Assembly: GCF_954871325.1 (NCBI RefSeq)
Contig: NC_088775.1
Span: 33,271,561 to 33,335,560 of the forward strand
DNA from: Gordionus sp. m RMFG-2023
Lineage: Eukaryota; Nematomorpha; Gordioida; Chordodea; Parachordodidae
Direction: 5' to 3'
Length of the DNA: 64,000 nucleotides
The number at the start of each line of letters is the position of its first letter. Position 1 is the first letter of the stretch. Shown in pieces: positions 35,661 to 46,419 of the stretch. The notes beneath the pieces are model-generated. The model saw only the letters and a list, made by a program, of their open reading frames with translations. It did not search any database and had not been told where the DNA came from. The position numbers and the translations under genes were made by a program.

Positions 35661-36078
35661 CTTAATATCAACGGAATCACTAAATGATATCCATAAGACA
35701 ATTGTCTTCCATGTTTAATTCATTCTTAACCTTTTTGAATGCTTTGTCCTCAATTTTCCATTCTATGTCTCCTTTCAAACATGCTTTAACTCTCATTAAT
35801 TCTTCATTTTTTTGCCTCTACTATTTCAAAAGTTATAGGTTTTTCTCTTGTATCTATTTTCAAAGCTCTTATTACTATTTAATTCTCTTCTTCTTCTATA
35901 ATATATCTGGTAAGCAATTTTGTTTACCCGCTCTGAATTTTATCTCAAAATCGAAATTACCAACTAAAATTAACCATTTTTGCAATCTTTGTGAAATCAT
36001 AAGTTCCTTATTTTCCTTCCTGAATAAATCTACCAAAGGCTTATGATCAGTATATAAAAACCTTCTTCCAATCAGATA

Positions 36079-36384
36079 TTATTTGCACTTCGCTAGCCCA
36101 AATTTCACAGCCAGAGCCTTCTTCTCGATTGTGGAGTAATTTTTCTCAGTGCTACTAAATCGTCTCGATAAAAATAAAATCGGTTTCTCAACATTATCTG
36201 TCATCTGTAATAAAGCTCCTCCTATACCTTCATTAGATGCATCTACTGCTAATATAATATCAAAATTCTCATTAAAACTATATAAAATCGGTTTCTCTAC
36301 CATCTTTATTTTCAATTTTTTGAAACTTTCCTCCTGTGCTTCTCCCCATTCAAATCTTTTATTTTTCTTTAATAAATCATACAA
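36079..36384 (-). pseudogene. RNase H region of the first LTR element
   Basis: Contains ILAVDASNEGIGGALLQ and the PILFLSRRFSSTEKNYSTIE block typical of Ty3/Gypsy RNase H, preceded by the thumb/connection motif with FKKLK. Fossil. Confidence 0.88.
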
Positions 36385-36477
36385 CGGTGTCGCAATTTCT
36401 GCAAAATTTTGAACAAACCGATGATAATAATTCGTAGCTCCTAAAAACGCCTGTACTTCAGTTTTATTATTTGGTGC

Positions 36478-37255
36478 TCACATGTTCATTATCTTATCTA
36501 TATTCTTTGCAATTGGAGTAATTTCATTTCCCTTTATTATATGTCCTAAATACTTTATTTCTCTTACTCCAAAGACACTCTTATCCATATTAGCTCTTAA
36601 ACCATTTTCTAATATTATGTCTAACACTTTAACTAATCTAGTATTGTGTTCTTCTTCTGTTCTACCACATATCAAAACATCATCTAAATAATACATTACT
36701 CCCCCTATTCCTTGAAATAATGCCGCCATAGGACTTTTAAATATTGGAGCCGATGCTTTCAAACCAAATGGTAAACGACAAAAAGCAAATAATCCTCTAT
36801 GCGTTGTAATCGTTAATATTTTACTTGTCTTCTCACTTACCTTAATTTGCAAGTAAACATTAGAAAAATCTATTTTCGAAAACATTGTTGCTTCTTTTAA
36901 ATTAGCCAATAATTGTTCTATTCAAGGTAAAGGATATTTTTCCTCTATCAACCACGGGTTTTACCGATACTCTATAGTCTATACATAGTTTTAATCTGTT
37001 ATCCTGTTTTCCTATGGGAACTAAAGGTGTTGCCCATACAATATGCACTATTGATTTTATTATTCCTTCTTTAAGCCATTTGTCTAATTCTTTATCTATC
37101 TCTTCTATCCACGAAAGCTGTAATCTTCTTATGCCGCAAAACTTAGGTCGATAATTTTTTTCTAATCGTATATCTACTTCAAAATCTTTCAGAGTACCTA
37201 ATTCCTCTTTAAAGACTTCCTTGAAATTATCCTCAACAATATCCAGTTCTACCAT
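36478..37255 (-). pseudogene. Reverse transcriptase region of the first LTR element
   Basis: Shows motif A (KIDFSNVYLQIKV), FCRLPFGLKASAPIF, the YLDDVLI active-site box and KYLGHII, the standard series for Ty3/Gypsy reverse transcriptase, with the upstream LDKWLKEGIIK and LKLCIDYR motifs. Fossil. Confidence 0.9.
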
Positions 37256-37410
37256 ATTCTTAATTGCTTGTTGTTTGATTTCGACTGAATCTACCTCTAT
37301 TGTCCTTATATTTCCTATTTCCTTATTTTCTTCTATGTTGCTTCTATATCTAATTAAAAATTCTGGTGTTCGATTTTTCAGTTTATCGAGAACTACTTCA
37401 TGTTTAACTC

Positions 37411-37803
37411 CTAAACAAGGTAATTCTCCTCTTCCTTACTTCTTATTATCTCTTTAGTTCTTTTGTTGTTCTCCCGGATATCTTCAAACAAAGTCCCCCA
37501 ATTATAATCAGGACCAATATTCTTAATTTCATTCCAACCTAAGATAGGCTCTATCTTTAACGTAGTAATCCATATCGTTATCTCTTTCTTTACTTCTACC
37601 AATTTAATCGTATAAAAACGTAAAATCTTAACTGTATTACCGTCTAATTGTTTCGCTATTATTCTTCTAGCTGTAAATCTTTCTTTTGTAAACCATTTAT
37701 TATAATCCATCAAACTAATCTTGGCTCCTGTATCTAATAAAAAGCATTCTTTACTTTCACCTATTCTTATTTTAATCCTCGGACATTTATTTCTCTTTAT
37801 CAT
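37411..37803 (-). pseudogene. Aspartic protease region of the first LTR element
   Basis: 130-residue frame with the active-site triad context FLLDTGAKISLMD about 22 residues from its start, and ILGWNEIKNIG further on, as in retroelement pepsin-like proteases. Fossil. Confidence 0.85.
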
Positions 37804-37966
37804 CTTTTCTAATTCAATTCTATATATATATATTCTGTTTCGATTTCTCTTCCATTCATTTTTTCATTTAAATTAATTATACTTGTTTCATTTATACTTA
37901 ATTTATAATTAAAAAAATCAGACTATTAAATTTATTATTTATAATATTATCCTTAATTACATCTAG

Positions 37967-38368
37967 TCATTTATTACATCTCTCTTGTGAATGACATTCT
38001 AAACCGCACTCAGAACATTTCAAACATCTGTCAAAAAATTCTCTACAATTCATATCTATATGTCCGTTACGCCCAAATTTTGTACATTTAAGCTGCCTAG
38101 TTAACTCACATTGTCGTGATATGTGTCCTTGCTGACCACAAGAAAAATAAACAATTGGTCTATAATTATTTACTTGTCTAATCCTATCTTCATTTCTTAT
38201 CATATCTTTAATCTTTTCTACTTCTTTATTCTCAATCCTTATATACGATGTACATCTTCCTATGATTAAGCCTAATACAAAACTAACAATTATCAACGAA
38301 ATTAAACATATCCCTACGTTATCCATTAACAAATACAAATTCCACAAATTAATCTGCATAATATACAT
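37967..38368 (-). pseudogene. Gag-like region of the first LTR element: hydrophobic segment plus CCHC
   Basis: 133-residue frame. Residues about 17-42 are strongly hydrophobic (GICLISLIIVSFVLGLIIG), followed by a charged stretch and Cys/His-rich knuckles (CGQQGHISRQC and further Cys clusters). I see no capsid-like region between the upstream LTR and the knuckles. The hydrophobic segment is unusual for Gag. Fossil. Confidence 0.65.
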
Positions 38369-38582
38369 TTTAGTGTGCTTAACAAAAATCGAATTATAAC
38401 TAACTTGAAATTAATTCTATATATAATCCAAATAATTAAACTAAGTATTACAATGTAAAATAAATTTATCATTTACCTTTTTATCCTTTTTATTACGAAT
38501 AAAATTGAGATTTTATTGGACAGTTGGGATAGAGCTTTAGTCTGAAACTTTAAATAGTTCGTTCCATCTATTCGACACCAAA

Positions 38583-38866
38583 TATTATAAGTTAACTTTA
38601 AAATGAAATGCCGAATAAATCTCATTATTCTATTAATTGATAAATTTTACTTTAATATTACTTTTTTTAATTATTTTATAAAACAAGCCAAATAAATAAT
38701 AATAATGGTAATTTTTATAAAATTTCTTCTTCTTTTATACATACAGAAAAATTAGAAAATATAAAATATAACTAAAACATACTCTCGTCGAATATAAACA
38801 TTTTTATCAATATTTAAAAACAATCATTTTTAATTTTTTTCTTCTACTTTATTCAAATTTACGACA
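38583..38866 (-). repeat. Upstream (5') LTR of the first LTR element
   Basis: 284 bp, paired with 33897-34180. The internal sequence next to it (minus strand) starts TTGGTGTCGAATAG, so TGGTGTCG is a candidate primer-binding site, not matched to a specific tRNA. Confidence 0.92.
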
Positions 38867-39490
38867 TATGACTATTGTCACTTTCCTGTGGTACATCTTC
38901 ACCGAAATTTTAATTTAACATGTTAACAATATCTATATTTACCCAATTGCTTTAAAAAAATTCAAAAAAGTTCAAAAATAACGATCATGACAATTGTCAC
39001 TTTCCTGTAGTACATCTTCACTGAAATTTTAATTTAACATGTTAACAATATCTATATTTACCCAATTGCCTTAAAAAAATTCAAAAAAGTTCAAAACTAA
39101 CGATTATGACAATTGTCACTTTTCTGTGGTACATCTTCACTGAAATTTTAATTTAACATGTTAACAATATCTATATTTACCCAATTGCTTTAAAAAAATT
39201 CAAAAAAGTTCAAAAATAACGATTATGACAATTCACATTCCTATGGTACATCTTCACTTAAATTTTAATTTAACATGTTTACATAAAAAGTTTAAAAATA
39301 ACGATTATGACATTTGTCAATTTTCTGTGTTACATTACATCTTCATTGAAATTTTAATATAAATTTTTTTTTAATATAAATTTTTACCCATATATGTCAA
39401 AAAAAGTTTAAAAAAAATACGATTATGAAAATTGTTTGTACATCTTTATTGAATTTTTATTTTAATTTAACATGGCTTACCTACCCATTT
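38867..39490. repeat. About 118-bp satellite array, second block
   Basis: Resumes as TATGACTATTGTCACTTTCC directly after the LTR and continues for about four good units and then degenerate ones. Same unit as 31861-33896. Confidence 0.9.
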
Positions 39491-39755
39491 ACTTCAAAAA
39501 ATAATATCATAAAAATAATAATTTACTATAACATTATAAAATATGAAGATCTTTGAAGGTCGTTTATCTAAAATATTTTTAAATAAAAGATCTTCAAATT
39601 TTACGCTCAAAATTTTTAAAAAATAAAAGATCCTCAAATTTTACGATCTTCAACTTTTTATTTTGAGCAAATGTACAACTCATAAAAAATTTTCAAAAAT
39701 AAATAGTTTTAAAAAATTTTTTAAATTATATTTTAAAATTTTTGCAAATTTTTTT
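39300..39755. repeat. 0.45-kb segment duplicated at 41735-42265
   Basis: From ACGATTATGACATTTGTC through ATATAAATTTTTACCCATAT, GAAGATCTTTG and repeated AAAAGATCTTCAAATTTTAC to AAATAAATAGTTTTAAAAAA. The second copy is in the same orientation 2.44 kb downstream with moderate divergence and extra AGATCTTCAAAG units. Non-coding. Confidence 0.85.
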
Positions 39756-39759
39756 TAAT

Positions 39760-41390
39760 CAATATCTGTTGTCGAGGTCTTCAATCCATTTCTGTTTTTC
39801 ATGAATATTAACCCAAATCGACCAATTTCTTGCTGAATAAAAAGCGAACTAGGAATTATTTATGCCACTTCTTTTAATGCGCAAGTGGGCAAAACCCATT
39901 CTACTAACTTGGGGCCGAAATCTGATTATTTCTTATGGAAGTTACTACTTTCCACATATTTCCATTGATAACACTTGAAATATTTTGATCATCACCTTGT
40001 AAAATGCCTAATTCTTGTTAAATGATAAACTCACTACACTACTATAAATTCCGCATGTATTTATATCGTTTTTTATTTTTTCAAATAACCAGGTCAAATA
40101 CTCTTTAGTTTAATTGATTGAATTTGACCAGTCAATTGACAGACAAGGTTTATGAGTATGAAATATTTCACATATGGAATCTTCCTGTTTATCATCGTTT
40201 ATATTCTTTTCATAACATTCTTTAACTTTATTTTTTGCTACTTTTTTAGATTGATAAAAGTTAATAATTATAAATAGAAAAATATGATAACAAAATTAAT
40301 CCAATATTATAAATTTTATCAAATCATATAACTTTTTTGTTTTTGAGTTTCACTTATTTCATATTTTGTAAAACTTATCATTTTTGCCCTTTTTTCAATA
40401 TTATTTCCTGTTTTATATAGAATGAAATAATAACATTATTAATTATATTAATACTATTTTTTTTTACCTGTTTGTTTAAGTTTGATTTAGTATTTCTGAT
40501 TCTGACTGAAAGGAATTCACAATTTTTATTTTTAATAAAATATTACTAAATTAAAAACGGTAAGAAGTAATTCAATATTTTTAAGTTTAATAATACATTC
40601 TTTAGTCTGATTTTGTATGAGAATAATTAATTTTGATAAGTTTTGTTTTGTTACATTTCTTAAAATATAAAAGTTAAATTCTTAAATATAAGTTTTACTA
40701 TATTTAAGAATTTGAGTTTCAGAAATATCATTTTTTTCCCATAAACTAACTAATCCATTAGATAAAATAATTGATTAATTTAAAAATACATTTAGAAAGA
40801 TTAAAATAGATTATAATCTAAAAATAATAACCAAAATAACTTATATTTTATGAGGCTGCTATATTTTAGCCGCAAGCTGACGCTGTTGGATCTTTAAGAA
40901 TAGTTTTGACTGGAAAGATTACGGGTGGCAGACTATATTACAAAACTTTTGGGAACGATTTGAAATAGTTGATAGCAGTTTTCTTTACTCTATTAGGGGA
41001 AATGATTTTAAACAATTTGATAAAAAGGTTTTCGGTGGTAGATGGGTATTACAAAATCTTTTTGCTTAATTTTGAAATTAAGTGATGTCAATTTTCCATA
41101 TATTCTAAGAGGGAAAAAGTTAAATTCATAGACTAATACTACTAATGTGTATTGATTCAAATTTGTAATGATGGATTCTTATGGTTAGATTTTTTAGCCT
41201 GTTTAGCAGCCTAAGTGTCTTATAAATGCTATGATCTTGTCGGAGTGTTTTAAATGCGTAAAATTTTCTATCATCAGGAATAAAATGGATCTGTAATAAA
41301 GTTCTTAAAATTTACAATTCATAAGGGCAACAAGAAATTTTTTTTAAAGAAAAAAAATATCAAATAACTGTAAGTATAATTAGCATATTC
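39760..41390. other. AT-rich spacer between the two duplicated segments
   Basis: No gene seen. A slightly GC-richer patch at 39840-39990 and another at 40860-40950 have no open frame of note. Confidence 0.5.
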
Positions 41391-41394
41391 CTTT

Positions 41395-41550
41395 TCTTAA
41401 TTAAAAAATATTTATTTTCTTGAAAATTTATTTCTTTTCTTATTTAAAATTTATTTCTTTTCTTATTTAAAATTTATTTCTTTTCTTAATTAAAATTTAT
41501 TTATTTTCTTAATTGAAATTTATTCCTTTTTTTCTTAATTAAAATTTATT
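41395..41550. repeat. 26-bp tandem repeat, about five copies
   Basis: Units of AAAATTTATTTCTTTTCTTA (with TT(T/A)) repeat from about 41400 to 41545. Low complexity. Confidence 0.8.
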
Positions 41551-41734
41551 ATATTTTTCTAGTGTCTTTTTAAAAAAATATATATATTGTTCTTTTTAAG
41601 ATATCTTATTAAATTTATATTAAGCAATAATTACGAGCAATTTAAACTTAAAATAATTAGAACATTTGTGATACCTCAATATTTTAAAAGTTATTTTAAT
41701 ATTGCACTTTCCTAATCGAAGGCAATTGTGATAC

Positions 41735-42265
41735 TACGATTATGACATTTGTCACTTTCCTGTGTTACATTACATCTTCATTGAAATTTTAATATAAATT
41801 TTTTTTAATATAAATTTTTTTTAATATAAATTTTTACCCATATATGTTAAAAAAAAAGCTAAAAAAAAATAACGATTATGAAAATTGTCTGTACATCTTT
41901 ATTGAATTTTTATTTTAATTTAACATGCTTACTAACCCATTTACTTAAAAAAATAATATCATAAAAATAATAATTTACTATAACATTATAAAATATGAAG
42001 ATCTTTGTAGATCGTTGATCTAAAATATGTTTAAATAAAAGATTTTCAAAGATCTAGATCTTCAAAGATCTCGCTTAAAATTTTTTAAAAATAAAAGATC
42101 TTCAAATTTTACGCTCAAAATTTTTTACAAATAAAAGATATTCAAATTTTATCGAGGATCTTTTTATTTTGAGAAAATGTACAAATCATATAAAAAAAAT
42201 TCAAAAATAAATAGTTTTAAAAAAAAATTTTAATTATATTTTAGAATTTAGGCAAATTTTTTTTA
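41735..42265. repeat. Second copy of the 0.45-kb duplicated segment
   Basis: Pairs with 39300-39755; see that entry. It includes one degenerate satellite unit at its left end. Confidence 0.83.
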
Positions 42266-42305
42266 AATAAATTTTTTTTTATGGACTAATTTCAAATGAA
42301 GGATT

Positions 42306-44060
42306 TATATTAAAAGTATCGAAAGCTCTAAAAAAAGCTTAATTTTATAATGAAAATGTACCTAAAAAGCAAGTTTAATTGTGTTTAAAAATTTCTAATT
42401 GATGTTTTTGCTTAAGAAATAAAGATTCGCGGTTTTCGTTTGTTATGATGAGAATTTTTCGAGATAAAGTTTTTAAAAAAATATATGTAGACTGTAAAAA
42501 GTTGCCTTTAGTTGAAATGACTATTGGCTGAAAAAAGTTATTTAATTTTGAGTATTTATTAATTTTTTATTTTCCCCACAAGTAAAAGGGTTTGTGTTAA
42601 ATGATGAAGGAAAAGATGATACGCAGGTTGCATCCCAAATAAGGGATTTCCCATTGGACCAGGGGGTGCAGGTTAAGCCATCGGGTCTAAGACCGTCTTG
42701 TAATGAGAGGTTGGTAGGTTCAAGGATGTTGGGTATTTTAGCCTTATTAAAAGCGTTATGTATGATTTTATTAATTGCTTTATGCTGTAGATGGCGTCCT
42801 TGGCTGCGGGTGCAGTTTAGACCGTGTCTGGCTTTAAGTTGAACGGGTAGGCTGCATTGGTGGCAAGAGTGTGAATGTGTAAGCGAGCATCCTAGTCAAA
42901 GCCTATAGTAACTTTCAGTTGGTCATTGGTTAAGAGATTATCTAAGGTTAGGCTTGGAAGTGCTTCGAGCCATTCATGCCCGCTGTATTTGTCGTTGTTT
43001 TGTAATAGTTTTATATCGTTGATTTCGGTAGGGTTAAGACTATTTTGTAATTTTTTTATTAGGGGGTCGATGATAGATTTGTTAAAGATTTCGGTAGGAA
43101 ACGTATAACCGTCTGGGGTTAGGAGATTCCATCTTTCTATTGCTGCTGAAAGAAGATCATCATGGGGAATTATGAATGAAGAGTTCGCAGAATTGAGCGA
43201 TAGGCGATTTGATATAAATAGAGAAAAGGAAAGTAGTTCTAAGGGGATCAAGTCGATTCCACCTAGTTTAGCGGGTAATTGGGCTAGGTGCCAATTAAAG
43301 TCTGATAATGAAAGATTGAGGATTCTTTCTATAAAGGAATTTAAGCAAATATTGTGTTGAATGAAAAATTTTGAAGAGGTTAATGGTGAGGATGAGTGGA
43401 AGAGTTGTGAAATTTTGGGATAAACACTTTTTTAATAAGTAAAAAAGCTGGTGCGATGGAAAGTGGTTGATGAATTTTTCCAAGTTTTGCATCTCAGAAA
43501 AAGTTTTATCGATAATTTTTTCTAATATATTATTATTCAGTAATGGGGAGCCCAAGAGTTGGATATCATCTTTTCGATGATAGTGTATTCTTTAAATAAA
43601 TCTAAGGGAATCTCGGGGTTGAGAAAGCAAATTTCTGTTTTAGTTTTATTTAATTCTAAACCTATTTTAGGGCATTCTTTTTCAAGGTAGATAAGAGCTT
43701 TGCTTATTTGATGTGGATTAGCGTAAAGGATGCTATCGTCAAGGTACCATAGGTTTAGGTCGAGATCAAAATCAGATTTAAGATCTTTCATCATATTATG
43801 GATAGCTAAGCAGAAAAGAATAGGGCCGAGGGGGTCGCCCTGTTGTACTCCCTCTTCAGATTATATAACGCTACCATTAAAGATGAGGGGGGGGGGCTAT
43901 TGTTATAGCAGATGTCAATGAAGCGCGGATATTGGGGGAAATTATCGAAAAAAGATTCAAGTGCCGATTATAAATTTTTAAACACAATTTTACCTGCTTT
44001 TTAGGTACATTTTCATTATAAAATTAAGCTTTTTTTAGAGCTTCCGATACTTTTAATATA
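42306..44060. repeat. 90-bp inverted arms around a LINE copy
   Basis: The left arm (42306-42394) contains AAAAGTATCGAAAGCTCT and ATAATGAAAATGTACCTAAA. The right arm (43972-44060) is its reverse complement with about five mismatches. The arms enclose the LINE copy at about 42560-43960. They look like the arms of a hairpin-type element into which the LINE inserted, or of an inverted duplication. No target duplication was identified. Confidence 0.85.
42560..43960 (-). mobile_element. LINE-like retrotransposon copy 1, 5'-truncated and broken
   Basis: Minus strand. 43794-43537 has the reverse transcriptase active-site box in LNLWYLDDSILYA and the following LELNKTKTEICF. Further down come LLKKCL-type text (43430) and the region ending GHEWLEALPSLTLDNLL (42960). 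At about 42880-42600 another frame reads CHQCSLPV then RHGLNC (Cys-x2-Cys-x9-His-x3-Cys), GLRPDGL and SLIWDATC. The same C-terminal order is present in both other copies (49141-50316, 58380-60356). Several frameshifts; the N-terminal part of the polymerase is missing. A G10 run lies at 43887-43896. Confidence 0.85.
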
Positions 44061-44388
44061 TATTTTTATTTAGTTATTTTACAAATTTATATATTGTTTT
44101 TTAATATATTAGTGTTTTATCATTTCTTTTTAAAATTATATCAATATTTTACAAATTTGAATAAACAAAATAAAGTTTTTAAAAAAAAAAAATTTGGGCA
44201 TAGACTTATATTTAAGTATCTATTTCTGAGACTTCATATTTAAAGAGTATATAGTATATAAACTTTTGTATAGATATTTATAATTCTCATAATATTAGTA
44301 CTATTTTAATTCAATGGAAAATTTATCTAATATCCACAATATCATACCTTATAAACTCACTTATCCTATAATTAAAAATTAAAGACTC

Positions 44389-45294
44389 ATGAATGACACA
44401 TTACTAGATGATTTGGATGATATCAATGTGAGAATGCGAAAAGATATAAGAATTAATAGGCCCTCTATTATTTCTGAGATATTTTCTCTGCCCTCTCTTC
44501 CGCACCAGCCAATTTCTCTTAAACCATTAAATGCCACCGATGGTGTATTAGTACATGCAAAAAAAGATTTAAATTCCTTTAAGAAGATACGTGAATCAGA
44601 TTTAATATACCTTTCATCTTCCGACGACGAATTTGATTTAGATACATTTAATTCAAGTTAATTTAATTTATTTCACCTTTAATGTTATAATTTACTTTAG
44701 ATAAAAAGGCACATGTTTTAAAACATCTAGGAGATGTCAAAAAAGTAATTAAATATATATATATATATTAATATTAATAATTTTTAGAATTCACATCACA
44801 CAACTTCAGATTTATTAAAACAAGATAATATTCAAATTTTAAATACTATTTTTGCTCAATGTAATCATAATACTAATATCCAAACATTGCCGATCAACTT
44901 ATTAGATGAAACTAATAATATAACATTTGAAATAAACAATGCTGATATTCTAATAATCAATTCAATCTATTCACTGACTTCAGAGGTGGTGCCTTTTGAT
45001 CATAATACAATTAATGATTATCTAAATATAGCCTTTATTAAAAAGAAAGGAAGTTTTCATAAAAGAAAAATAATTGTTAAATGTGGCAAAATATTAATTT
45101 ATGCTAATAATCATACAACACCTGACTCCCCATCCAACTTATATAAGCTTTTGAAAAATTCTAATATCACTCCATTAATAACAATTCATTGTGCAAGAAT
45201 ATTTTCCATTGAATCAAATGCAAATCAAACTTCAAACGGAAAGTATGTTTATTTTATATATGAGTTTATCAAAATAGATTTCATTAATTTATAA
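44389..45294 (+). CDS. Three-exon gene with 43-44 bp introns, 272-aa protein, function unknown
   Basis: Exon 1 is 44389-44656, exon 2 44701-44744, exon 3 44788-45294. Intron 1 (44657-44700, 44 bp) begins GTTAAT and ends TTTAG; intron 2 (44745-44787, 43 bp) begins GTAATT and ends TTTTTAG. With these joins the frame is open throughout (phases 1 and 0) and gives 272 residues. I do not recognise the family. The N-terminal third is acidic (LLDDLDDINVRMRKDI); residues about 74-86 read LIYLSSSDDEFDLD, which looks like a SUMO-interacting motif next to CK2-type serines. Exon 2 adds KKAHVLKHLGDVKK. The C-terminal half alternates hydrophobic strands (ADILIINSIY, IIVKCGKILIYA, YVYFIYEFIKIDF), suggesting a folded beta-rich domain. 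ATG at 44389 is the first in frame; a TATATAAAC lies about 140 bp upstream. It could be a host gene or a domesticated element gene. Confidence 0.6.
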
Positions 45295-45868
45295 TAATTA
45301 AAGACTGATAAAATATTAATCTTAAAATATTTACACTATGTTTCACTATAAGTCGTCAATGATGGTGTTGCATATAACAACTTTTTTTTTTACTACATAA
45401 TTTTTTTTATCATTACCAAACATTCTCAAATTTTAATTAAGACTCATCACATTGTCCATATGTTGCATTAATGCAATATCCATTTCTTAGGGACCTGTGA
45501 AAATTTTTTTGATAAATATGGGGATCAATAGTAATGAGTGGAAATCAAACCTTAAATTATTAAAATAATAAATTTTGCTTATATTATATAAAGTGGTTAT
45601 ATATGGAAATGCATTGGAAATAATTTTTCATATAAATGGAATCTAAGTAAATATATATCAATTAAATCTCATGAGTTAATTATAATCAGGATTGGTCTGT
45701 AACAAGAATACTTATATTCAAAATACTAAATACAAATTCTTTTTTTAATAAGTATTATTTTATTACAAATTGAATTTTAAATATATATCCACAATTTATT
45801 TAAACATTAAATCTGTGACTTGGGTTGACAAAAAAATTAACATGTTATCTGTTTAATCTTATTCTAAA
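45295..45868. other. AT-rich spacer
   Basis: No gene or repeat recognised. Confidence 0.5.
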
Positions 45869-46084
45869 ATGAGTATTTATGAAAGTGAAAGTGATAGTAT
45901 AAATTTTTTTGAGGATGATGATATAGAACTCATTAACATAGTCCACTTTGCATGTCACATAACAATTTATGATTCAAAATACAAGAAAACCTTTTTACCA
46001 ACTCTCTCATGCCCCTATTTTAAAAATAGATGGGTAGCATTTAGTGAGAACCTTTTTTTATTTGCATCACATACTTTTAGATAA
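45869..46084 (+). CDS. Small acidic ORF, possible gene or first exon
   Basis: 71-residue frame starting MSIYESESDSINFFEDDDIE and continuing through HFACHITIYDSKYKK and LSCPYFKNRW. Unknown family. The last 17 residues may be intron: GTAGCA at 46034 or GTGAGA at 46044 could be donors and CTTTTAG ending at 46080 an acceptor, but each join meets a stop within 5-15 codons. An in-frame 47-residue ORF (46108-46251, MRYRSRQISYSLLL) follows. With an acidic start and small size, it could belong to the neighbouring micro-intron gene's class or be chance. Weak call. Confidence 0.3.
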   Translation: MSIYESESDSINFFEDDDIELINIVHFACHITIYDSKYKKTFLPTLSCPYFKNRWVAFSENLFLFASHTFR

Positions 46085-46419
46085 AGCCATCTTAACTCAA
46101 AAAGAAAATGAGATATAGGTCCAGGCAAATATCCTATTCTCTTTTGTTGAAGGAAGGCAATTATTTTAATTTTGAAAATTCTTTAAATGTTAATCATGTT
46201 TATAACAATGTAGAGTTGGAAGTATTAAATTATTTAAAAGATGAGCATTAAGTTTGCTCAATTTTATAAATTTAAATGGTTCAAACTTGAAAAACTTATA
46301 TTAAAAATAATGTTTCATTTTAATAAATAATTATATAACATTTTCCCTATTTTTGAATATGGAATTTATTAAAAATTTTGCTAGATCTTTGCCTTATTTT
46401 ATTAAATGTTATGTTATAC

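Larger units (their letters stand above)
33897..38866 (-). mobile_element. Ty3/Gypsy-type LTR retrotransposon, fossil
   Basis: An LTR element of about 4.97 kb on the minus strand with two 284-bp LTRs (33897-34180 and 38583-38866) that differ at roughly 6 % of positions, so it is not very recent. A purine-rich tract GAGGAAAGGGG (plus-strand complement at 34181-34191) precedes the downstream LTR, which begins TGTCG. Parts in order: a Gag-like CCHC region, aspartic protease, reverse transcriptase, RNase H, integrase, then a short extra ORF. The pol order RT-RNase H-integrase places it in Ty3/Gypsy. It is broken, with several interruptions. It lies inside a satellite unit; a 3-bp TAT match is the most I can see as a target duplication. 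Confidence 0.92.

Noticed and set aside
34614-37457. Plus-strand ORFs of up to 207 aa, Phe/Ser/Leu-rich with apparent membrane segments
   Set aside because: They are antisense to the pol region of the minus-strand LTR fossil; the hydrophobic look comes from the complement of Lys/Glu-rich coding sequence.
46034-46251. Spliced extension of the 45869 ORF through introns of 37-71 bp
   Set aside because: Each possible join either meets a stop after a few codons or needs an acceptor without a pyrimidine tract; not strong enough to model.
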